A stretch of DNA of 32,568 nt from assembly GCA_023301685.1 (NCBI GenBank), contig JALZUG010000019.1, positions 1 to 32,568 of the forward strand. The letters run 5' to 3'. Made by a program: the position numbers and the translations under genes. Below, in pieces: positions 1 to 6,454 of this stretch (positions within the stretch are counted from its first letter, which is position 1; each line of letters starts with the position of its first letter). Origin of the DNA: Rickettsiaceae bacterium (lineage in GTDB: Bacteria > Pseudomonadota > Alphaproteobacteria > Rickettsiales > Rickettsiaceae). The notes beneath the pieces are model-generated. The model was not told where the DNA came from. It did no database searches and saw only the letters and a list, made by a program, of their open reading frames with translations.

Positions 1-930
1 TGAACCGCCGGTAATCACATCCGCTCCATCACTGCCAGTTATTGTACCGGAATCTGTGCTGTAGCTGGTATCGGCAAAATTTAATGCACTATCATCATTG
101 ACAATTTTAGTCTCACCATTACCCTCTACTGTAAATGTTCCATCACCATTGTCGGTGAAGGTATAATCTGATGCGTTGCCGCTGAATTTATAGATCCCCT
201 CAGCATCTTCATCAAAAAACGTTTCTGAATCACTTATTGAATAATTATTAGAGTTGGAATTCTGATAGGTATCATCTGCGAAATAAAAATCAGCTTCACT
301 ATCAACAACTTTGATACCATCTCTATCTTCTTCACTGTCTTCAATAGTGAATGTACCATCACCATTGTGTGTAAAGCTATAATCAACGCTATTACCACTA
401 AATTGATAAGTTTTTATATTATCTACATCAGGAGTACTTATTATCTTCTGAGTATCAACAATCTCGCCTGAGACATTTTCAATATTTTCAATTGCTGGCT
501 CATTTATTGTTTCTTCTTTAGATAGAACAGTGCTATTTTTATTACTCTCAAAACCACCGACATCATCTATTGGAGTTAACATTGGAGGTGTATTGATGTT
601 ATTTGTTGAATCGCTATTTAATTCTGTATTTAAAGCGTCTGAAGTATTTTTATCTACATTTATATTTTCAAATATATTTTCAGATAGTGGATTTATAAAA
701 GAAAGATCATTCGAATCAACATGATCTCCTTTAGTTGCAAGCAGCTCTTCTTTTTTCTGGTTACCTTCTATCTCGCTTTCTAGACTAAATTCTTCCGAAT
801 CTGATTCTTTATCAGATTCAAGAAAATCCTCTTGACCAAAATTCTTTTCATCTGGTTTTTGCATTTCTCGATCATATTGTTCTTCAGGAGCAACTCCCTT
901 TGCCCTTAAATCACTGTCGTTATCTGCCAC
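1..930 (-). CDS. RTX-like repeat protein, N-terminal part (cut by left edge)
   Basis: An open frame of 310 codons runs from a GTG at 930-928 to the window edge without a stop. The only in-frame start after an upstream TGA is this GTG, and a GGGTGGG stretch lies about 8 nt upstream as a ribosome site. Residues 1-170 are acidic and low in complexity, with no signal peptide. Two degenerate copies of a module follow (about residues 175-220 and 247-290), each with FSGN..DY.FT.NGDGTFT and then a FADD/FADT end. At residues 298-309 GSDGADVITGG looks like the first RTX nonapeptide calcium-binding turn. The NGDGTFTV module is common in large alphaproteobacterial RTX/hemolysin-type proteins, which leave by type I secretion using a C-terminal signal; that end is outside the window. 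Function (adhesin, toxin or S-layer-like) is inference. Confidence 0.8.
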   Translation of the reverse strand, partial: MADNDSDLRAKGVAPEEQYDREMQKPDEKNFGQEDFLESDKESDSEEFSLESEIEGNQKKEELLATKGDHVDSNDLSFINPLSENIFENINVDKNTSDALNTELNSDSTNNINTPPMLTPIDDVGGFESNKNSTVLSKEETINEPAIENIENVSGEIVDTQKIISTPDVDNIKTYQFSGNSVDYSFTHNGDGTFTIEDSEEDRDGIKVVDSEADFYFADDTYQNSNSNNYSISDSETFFDEDAEGIYKFSGNASDYTFTDNGDGTFTVEGNGETKIVNDDSALNFADTSYSTDSGTITGSDGADVITGGS

Positions 931-1130
931 TACTGATACCCACCCAATTCAAACCATTAGTTACTTTAAGAATACGTATATATTCAATGTAAACTTAATG
1001 TTTTGGACAGTCTATAGTATTTTGAAGCAAAAAAACTATTCTTAACATATATCTTTATAATGAAACCAACAATCCACACTTAGATAGTGTAAATCTCATA
1101 GATACTAAGAAAATATTTTAATTATTGAAG

Positions 1131-1205
1131 TGGCTGGGACGGGAGGGATCGAACCTCCGACCTACGATACCAAAAACCGTTGCTCTACCGCTGAGCTACG
1201 TCCCA
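1131..1205 (-). tRNA. tRNA-Gln (UUG)
   Basis: Read on the minus strand, the 75 nt fold as a full cloverleaf with encoded CCA. The acceptor TGGGACG pairs with CGTCCCA, with U1-A72 as usual for tRNA-Gln, and the discriminator is G. The D stem is GCTC/GAGC. The anticodon stem is ACGGT/ATCGT with one G-U pair and a loop TTTTGGT, giving anticodon TTG. The T arm contains GGTTCGATCC. It lies between the rhodanese gene and the RTX-like gene, all on the same strand. Confidence 0.96.
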
Positions 1206-1304
1206 ATAGGAATGTTCGGCAATTTATAGCAATTTTAGTGAAGTTCGTCAATAAATATGTTTGCTTGAAACATATTCCAGGAAAAGATATAGTCTTCTCT
1301 ACAT

Positions 1305-1628
1305 CTATTTTTTAATCTTATAACCCGCAGTTTCCCAGGCAATAATACCCCCTTCTAGATTAAATAGATCAAAATTATAACCTTCTGTGATCAATTTCTC
1401 GCATGCTAATCTTGATCTAACACCCGCTCTGCAAATCATTACCATTTTTTTATTACTCTCAAACTGAGCAACCTCACTTAATAAGCATGATAGTGGAATA
1501 TTAATAGAATGTTCAATATGGCCGCAACTATACTCTGAAGGTTCACGAACATCTATAAGCTGAACTCTTTGTTCAGACTGCATATCTCTTAGCCCTTTAG
1601 CATCAACGGAAAGAATCTTATTCATCAA
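1305..1628 (-). CDS. Single-domain rhodanese-like sulfurtransferase (GlpE/PspE type)
   Basis: The 107-aa protein is one rhodanese domain from end to end. LIDVREPSEYSCGHIEHSINIPL (residues 24-46) is the typical first half. The active-site loop CRAGVRS (66-72) has the catalytic Cys66 that carries persulfide sulfur, and NLEGGIIAWETAGY (90-103) is the usual C-terminal segment. A six-residue loop after the Cys fits sulfurtransferases rather than Cdc25-type phosphatases. There is no signal peptide, so it should act in the cytoplasm. The stop is about 100 bp from tRNA-Gln and no operon partner is evident. The sulfur donor and acceptor cannot be told from sequence. Confidence 0.93.
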   Translation of the reverse strand: MMNKILSVDAKGLRDMQSEQRVQLIDVREPSEYSCGHIEHSINIPLSCLLSEVAQFESNKKMVMICRAGVRSRLACEKLITEGYNFDLFNLEGGIIAWETAGYKIKK

Positions 1629-1769
1629 ATTAATATTATTTTATTTGTTTTAGTTACTATCCAATCACATATTTAAGATAATTATAGTTTATACACTATC
1701 AATCATTGACTAAGCAAACTTATAGATGATTTAATTTTAAGTATAGTAACAATTATAGTGAAGAGTATT

Positions 1770-4538
1770 ATGTCAAAATCATCAGGGAATGAAAGCGCTT
1801 TATCTTCAAAAGCAAAAGCAGCAATCAAAGATCTAAACTCGTTGGAAGGGCGGTATGGCACGTATGTATCAAGTATTGACAGAGGTGTAGAGGTAGGAAC
1901 ATTCACCAATGATGAAGTTGTTGCAAGACGACATGATGGCTGTCTGAGCGTAATTGACGGTCTCGGTGTGGATGAATTAAGAAACCATTTAACACCCGAA
2001 CAAAAAGAGGAGCTGATTAATTCATTTAGAGAAACTACAAGCGCTATTTCAGAAACACTACAAGACGCAAAAGAAAAAGAAAAGCTAGCTATTAATACTG
2101 CAAAAATGGAAGCCTCACTAAAAGGCTTTGAATTACCTTTATCTTTAGGTGGTAGATCTGATGAAATCACATCACATGGATTAAATATGAAGGAACACTA
2201 TCCAAAAATTATTAAAGCTACTCAGGAAGCACTTGTTGAACTTGCTGGAAAAGGCATACCTCATGAAGAGTATGCAGAAAAGTTACAAGAATCAATACTA
2301 AAAAAAGTACAGAATGAGTTTTCTGCAGAACAACTTGAAAGTGTTGAAAAAATTATTGATCAAGGAAAGCAACTTCGGGATGCTGAAAAACCTTTGGAAA
2401 AGCAAAAATTTAAATCAACTGATCTTAAGCTCTTACAAGACGCAGCAACAAAAGCATCAAACCAGTTTCAAAAAATACTGAAAGAAAATAAAAAGGATGC
2501 CAATATCATCAGTATAATTCAAAAAACTACTAAGAATATTGAGGAAGAACATGGTCTAAAAACAACCAAAGCTCGTGAAAGAAAAATACTTAAAAACCTC
2601 TCACCAGCACTTAGTCAACTTGATCCTGAATATTTAGAAAAATACAACGATATTATTGCCGGCCAACTTACAGAGGGTCTCAAAACACAAGGAACTTATA
2701 TGGGGCGTATGAGAGGCGAACTGCGAGTATCTGAGGCAAATAGGAAAAATATTGCAAATAATTTACTAAAAAATCATTTGGCAGCTTCAGACAAGTTTGC
2801 TATGGACAAAATCACAGGAGAGCTTTTTAAACAACAGCTAACAAATACCCAAATAGCAGATAGACTTAATGAGTTTTCGAAAGCGAGCGGCGTAGAAAAA
2901 GCATATAATACTTCAAATATCCCTTCGGATAAAGAACTTGTACAAATGAGGAAGGAAAATCAACAGTTATTTGATAAGCTTGTTCTAAAAACTGGACCAG
3001 AAAAAGCAACACCAAGTACTGAAATTCAAAAACCAAAAAAAGAAGTAGCTTCACAAATAGTTTCACCTAAAAAACCTGAAATTATTACACCTCCTCCATT
3101 GTTATCTGAATCTAATCCCATTAGTCAGTCTGTTCAATCTCAACCAGCTAAACAAACACCAAGTAAACCAGTTCCACCAGCTAAACCCAAGGTTAGTAAT
3201 GGGGTAGTTAAGTCTACAATAAAAGCATTAAGAGGTGATTTTACTGGAATAGTGGGATTTATATCTGGTGAATTTGTAAAAATCGCAAAAGCAAACAAAG
3301 GGGTTATTGATGTTAATCATCCTTCTTTTGTAACAGCTGCTGATTCACTAATCAGCGCAGACCCAAGAGTCATTAACTCAGAAGAAAATCTAAAAAAGAG
3401 AGGTGGTAAAAATCTTGCAGTTCTCAGTTTTACTGGAACAAAACAGGGTATTGAAAGTAAAATTGATAAGCTTATTTCGAAAGGGGCTGATCCAAAAGAG
3501 TTTACGTCAATTAGACAAGATCTAGCTAGACTGGAAACGACACTGAAGCAGCAAGTGTCTAGTACTGAAGGTATAAAAGGACTTGTTGCTAAAAAAATGT
3601 CTAATGACTTAATTACTTACCAAACAAGTCTTCTTGTACATGATAAAGATGGCAATCTTCAAGGAATGCCAATGACTCCAAAGAAACAGCTTATTGCTGG
3701 TATCAATGATCGTATTACTCTTAGTGACAGCGCCTTTTCGACGTTGATGTCTGGTGACAAAGATGTTCAGGCTTTAGTTAATAAAACCACTAACCGGCTT
3801 ATTTCCGAAACCTTAGGAAAAAAAGAAAAAAGATTTTATGTTTATGATAAGTCTAAACTAACTGAAGCAAATCTTGCAAAACTTGGACAGGCAGTCGGTG
3901 ATGCAATTTCTAATGCCTCGCTTGTGCATGGTGTAGCACAATCAATCGAGCAAGAAAGTGGACTTAAAATTAATGAAACTAGGAGAACTAAGCTCTTAAA
4001 AAATATAGCGCCGGCACTTGGCAAGCTTGACCCTGAATATCTGGAGCAATACAAAGATATTATCGCTGCGGATCTTGCAAAAGACCTACAATCACAAGGA
4101 TCTCTTTGGGGGCGTATGAATGGTGAACTCAGAACTTCAGGAAAGAGCCAACAGATGATTGCAAATAAAATACTAAAAAGACATTTAGATTCTTCAGAAA
4201 AATTTGCCGAAAACAAAATAACCGGAGAATTCTATAAACAGCAGCTAACAAATACTCAAATGGCGGATAGACTTAATGAATTTTCGAAAGCTAATGGCTC
4301 AGAGCAAGTTTTTAAAGCATCAAAAATTCCATCTGATAAAGATCTTGTACAAATGAGAAAAGCTAATCCAAAGCTGTTTGATAAGCTTGTTCTAAATGCT
4401 AAACCTAAAACTACACCAAAAATACCAGACGATGTAAGAAAAAAACTTTCGGGAAACATGAAAGTCAGCGCTAGTAAGAAAGCAACAGTAACACCAAATA
4501 TACATAATAAAACAAGCGGAGCAGGCAGAGGAATGTAA
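1770..4538 (+). CDS. Large helical protein with duplicated ~160-aa module, unknown function
   Basis: I do not recognise the family. I chose ATG 1770 (922 aa, starting MSKSSGNES) because GAAGAG lies just upstream; a GTG at 1758 in the same frame would add four residues. The protein is charged and mostly helical, with no signal peptide or membrane segment. Counted from the GTG, residues about 253-412 and 726-882 are two copies of one module. Shared blocks are LDPEYLE(K/Q)Y.DIIA, GRM.GELR, KQQLTNTQ.ADRLNEFSKA, IPSDK(E/D)LVQMRK and LFDKLVL. A Pro/Lys/Ser-rich linker (about 413-485) and a different middle domain (about 486-700) separate them. Size, modularity and isolation in a Rickettsiales-like genome suggest a secreted effector or structural protein, but nothing in the sequence proves it. 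Confidence 0.85.
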   Translation: MSKSSGNESALSSKAKAAIKDLNSLEGRYGTYVSSIDRGVEVGTFTNDEVVARRHDGCLSVIDGLGVDELRNHLTPEQKEELINSFRETTSAISETLQDAKEKEKLAINTAKMEASLKGFELPLSLGGRSDEITSHGLNMKEHYPKIIKATQEALVELAGKGIPHEEYAEKLQESILKKVQNEFSAEQLESVEKIIDQGKQLRDAEKPLEKQKFKSTDLKLLQDAATKASNQFQKILKENKKDANIISIIQKTTKNIEEEHGLKTTKARERKILKNLSPALSQLDPEYLEKYNDIIAGQLTEGLKTQGTYMGRMRGELRVSEANRKNIANNLLKNHLAASDKFAMDKITGELFKQQLTNTQIADRLNEFSKASGVEKAYNTSNIPSDKELVQMRKENQQLFDKLVLKTGPEKATPSTEIQKPKKEVASQIVSPKKPEIITPPPLLSESNPISQSVQSQPAKQTPSKPVPPAKPKVSNGVVKSTIKALRGDFTGIVGFISGEFVKIAKANKGVIDVNHPSFVTAADSLISADPRVINSEENLKKRGGKNLAVLSFTGTKQGIESKIDKLISKGADPKEFTSIRQDLARLETTLKQQVSSTEGIKGLVAKKMSNDLITYQTSLLVHDKDGNLQGMPMTPKKQLIAGINDRITLSDSAFSTLMSGDKDVQALVNKTTNRLISETLGKKEKRFYVYDKSKLTEANLAKLGQAVGDAISNASLVHGVAQSIEQESGLKINETRRTKLLKNIAPALGKLDPEYLEQYKDIIAADLAKDLQSQGSLWGRMNGELRTSGKSQQMIANKILKRHLDSSEKFAENKITGEFYKQQLTNTQMADRLNEFSKANGSEQVFKASKIPSDKDLVQMRKANPKLFDKLVLNAKPKTTPKIPDDVRKKLSGNMKVSASKKATVTPNIHNKTSGAGRGM
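2514..4403 (+). repeat. Intragenic direct duplication, copies about 2514-2993 and 3933-4403
   Basis: Two stretches of about 470-480 bp inside the large gene encode homologous modules. Some parts are nearly identical in DNA: the run encoding TNTQ(I/M)ADRLNEFSKA near 2839-2885 and 4247-4293 differs at only a few sites, and TTTGATAAGCTTGTTCTAAA occurs in both copies. Other parts have diverged at most third positions and in many residues, which suggests uneven constraint or gene conversion. Confidence 0.85.
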
Positions 4539-4575
4539 CATTACTCTTTCCCGTACATCTGCAAAATTTGGACGT

Positions 4576-4621
4576 GTATAAGTAATAACTTAATTTTTTA
4601 AAATAAAGTTATTACTTATAC
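4576..4621. terminator. Bidirectional hairpin terminator between convergent genes
   Basis: A perfect 16-bp inverted repeat, GTATAAGTAATAACTT (4576-4591) and its complement (4606-4621), encloses a 14-nt A/T loop. It sits between the plus-strand large gene (stop at 4538) and the minus-strand gapR gene. The right arm covers the gapR stop codon (4616-4618). The stem is A/T-rich with no clear U tract outside it, so efficiency is uncertain, but position and perfect symmetry support a shared terminator. Confidence 0.7.
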
Positions 4622-4852
4622 GTCAAGCGCAGCTCTATAAAGGTCGAGCATTGCTTCTTGTTCCGCTAAAGAATCTTTATCAAGTTTTTTTAGTTTCATA
4701 ACTTGCTTCATAACTTTCGTATCAAAACCATTTGCCTTAGCTTCATCGAATACTTGTTTTATATCGTCCGCGATATCAGCTTTATCACTTTCTAGCCTTT
4801 CTATTCGATTCACATACTGTTTTAGCTGGTCAGCAGCAATTACTTCACTCAT
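4616..4852 (-). CDS. gapR: GapR-family nucleoid-associated protein (UPF0335/DUF2312)
   Basis: The 78-aa protein matches the alphaproteobacterial UPF0335 pattern over its whole length. It has AADQLKQYVNRIERLE(S)DK (residues 6-24), the family block IADDIK.VF.EAKANGFDTK (27-46) and a C-terminal LDLYRAAL. In Caulobacter GapR binds AT-rich and overtwisted DNA ahead of replication and transcription forks and stimulates type II topoisomerases; that role is carried over from the family. The length is usual (about 75-90 aa). The protein is a helical, coiled-coil dimer former. It is the strongest single sign that this is an alphaproteobacterium. The gene is divergent from the gene at 5009 and ends within the shared terminator hairpin. 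Confidence 0.95.
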   Translation of the reverse strand: MSEVIAADQLKQYVNRIERLESDKADIADDIKQVFDEAKANGFDTKVMKQVMKLKKLDKDSLAEQEAMLDLYRAALDV

Positions 4853-4930
4853 TTATTATTCTCCAATCACATTAATGCATATATTTTATATACTTTTATA
4901 AAACAATATTCAAAAAAAACTAGAAAAAAC

Positions 4931-4959
4931 TTGCATGGTTTAAATAGTATCTGCATACT
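4931..4959 (+). promoter_or_regulatory. Candidate sigma-70 promoter for the 5009/queF pair
   Basis: TTGCAT (4931-4936) and CATACT (4954-4959) are separated by 17 bp and lie about 50 bp before the start codon at 5009, in the divergent spacer with gapR. The match is moderate and the spacer is AT-rich, so this is only a candidate. Confidence 0.3.
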
Positions 4960-5008
4960 GAACCGTAAGTTTAACATACTAAAGCTCTAGAAAGGAGGGC
5001 TAAGCACA

Positions 5009-5566
5009 ATGATGACAAGCAATACGGGAGAATTTGTACTTACCCTTTTTGTGATCTTACTTCAAATTCTGCTATTTTATAAGGTAATAAGCTACAAGAA
5101 AGTACTTGATAACAAGAATGTACAATTAATCCAATTTCATTTAGATACCAAATTTCTATGCAAAGGGCTTATCGATAGCCTGAGTATGTCTGATTCAGTT
5201 ACTTTCTGCAATGCTTTAATCAAAAAAATCAAGGAATATTACAATTTGGAAGATATCATTATAATTGACTCTCTTAGTATGATGGATGGAGAAAATAATA
5301 CTGCTACTCGCAGTGAAATAGTCAATTTTATTCAGACTAACATAAAACAGATCAATAAAAATCTACACGATCATAAGCTTACTAAAGTAAGCATCGATAA
5401 TTCACAAATGCAATATGTACTCTATCTTTCAAGACTAATGGGAAAAGATGAGGGCGATGGGCTGATCGTTTGCGTTGAAAACACCCCAGCTTTACTGAAT
5501 AAAAATGAAAAAACTAGCTTAGAAAACTGTATCAATTTACTCAAAACCAGATTAATATACGAATAA
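5009..5566 (+). CDS. Membrane-anchored protein with possible GAF-like domain
   Basis: The 185-aa protein has an excellent ribosome site: AGGAGG at 4993-4998 before ATG 5009 (a second ATG at 5012 is equally possible). One hydrophobic segment (residues about 8-27) should anchor it in the inner membrane, leaving some 155 residues on one side. That part alternates helices with short strands, for example FCNALIKKIKEYYNLEDIIIID and a final GLIVCVENTPALLNKNEK followed by a helix. This pattern resembles GAF sensory domains, but I see no diagnostic ligand residues. Only 14 bp separate its stop from the queF start, so the two are probably co-transcribed. Function unknown. Confidence 0.75.
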   Translation: MMTSNTGEFVLTLFVILLQILLFYKVISYKKVLDNKNVQLIQFHLDTKFLCKGLIDSLSMSDSVTFCNALIKKIKEYYNLEDIIIIDSLSMMDGENNTATRSEIVNFIQTNIKQINKNLHDHKLTKVSIDNSQMQYVLYLSRLMGKDEGDGLIVCVENTPALLNKNEKTSLENCINLLKTRLIYE

Positions 5567-5580
5567 GTTTTGAAAAATAA

Positions 5581-6423
5581 TTGAAAATACAGAATAAAAA
5601 AGTGCAAACACCTCTTGGAAAACCGGCTGAATATAAAAGTCAGTATGATAGTAGTTTACTAGTTCCAATTCCGAGATCCCTTGGCAGAAATGAGATCAAA
5701 CTTCCTAAAAAGTTACCATTTAATGGCGTAGATTTTTGGAATTGCTATGAGGTTTCATGGCTAGATTTAAAAGGCAAGCCATACGTTAGAATCTTAGAAT
5801 TTGAAGTTCCGGCAACTTCAGAGTTTCTTATAGAATCAAAATCTCTAAAACTATATCTTAACTCATTTAATGGCACAAAGTTTGGGGATGAAAATAGCGT
5901 TAGTAATATAATTGAAAAAGACCTTAGCGCTACTGCTCAAGAAAATGTCACAATAAAACTTTCTACTTTAACTGAACATAATCAAAGAGAGATCTCTCAA
6001 TTTAAAGGAAAATCGATTGATAATTTGGATGTAGAAATTTCAGATTATCAAGTAAATCCAAGAGTATTAAAACTATACGATAAAAAAGAACATGTTGAAG
6101 AAATAATTTTCTCTGACTTATTAAAGTCTAATTGCTTAATTACAAGCCAGCCAGATTGGGCTTCAGTACAGATAAAATATAAGGGGAACAAAATCGACCA
6201 TGAATCTTTACTAAAATATATTGTATCTTTTAGAAATCATAATGAATTTCACGAGCAATGTGTTGAGCATATGTTTAACGATATAATGAATATATGCAAA
6301 CCTGAATCTCTCACAATTTATGCGAAATACACCAGAAGAGGTGGAATCGACATTAACCCTATGAGAACAACTGAAAATGTAACACGATCTGACAACTATA
6401 AAATTCGTGATATCAGGCAGTAA
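5581..6423 (+). CDS. queF: NADPH-dependent 7-cyano-7-deazaguanine reductase (long QueF form)
   Basis: QueF reduces the nitrile of preQ0 to the amine of preQ1, the last free-base step before queuosine is inserted into tRNA. The 280 aa match the long, two-T-fold form (E. coli about 282 aa). Signatures seen are ESKSLKLYLNSFN (residues 85-97), the catalytic segment CLITSQPDWASV with Cys185 and Asp192 (same 7-residue spacing as Cys190/Asp197 in E. coli), FRNHNEFHEQCVEH (217-230), and the C-terminal YTRRGGIDINPMRT. The start is TTG 5581, because no in-frame ATG precedes the conserved N-terminal part. It follows the membrane protein by 14 bp. A queuosine-precursor transporter lies at 26567. Confidence 0.95.
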   Translation: MKIQNKKVQTPLGKPAEYKSQYDSSLLVPIPRSLGRNEIKLPKKLPFNGVDFWNCYEVSWLDLKGKPYVRILEFEVPATSEFLIESKSLKLYLNSFNGTKFGDENSVSNIIEKDLSATAQENVTIKLSTLTEHNQREISQFKGKSIDNLDVEISDYQVNPRVLKLYDKKEHVEEIIFSDLLKSNCLITSQPDWASVQIKYKGNKIDHESLLKYIVSFRNHNEFHEQCVEHMFNDIMNICKPESLTIYAKYTRRGGIDINPMRTTENVTRSDNYKIRDIRQ

Positions 6424-6454
6424 CATAGGAACAGTTTCCTCTAATAGAAAAAAA

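Noticed and set aside
530-724. Plus-strand open frame of 64 codons
   Set aside because: It lies antisense to the RTX-like gene, whose frame is open over 310 codons and has recognisable repeats.
1130-1315. Plus-strand open frame of 61 codons
   Set aside because: It reads antisense through the tRNA-Gly-sized cloverleaf of tRNA-Gln and shows no protein-like composition or ribosome site.
3842-4216. Minus-strand open frame of 124 codons
   Set aside because: It is antisense to the large duplicated-module protein; its Ser/Phe/Cys-rich translation is typical of a shadow frame.
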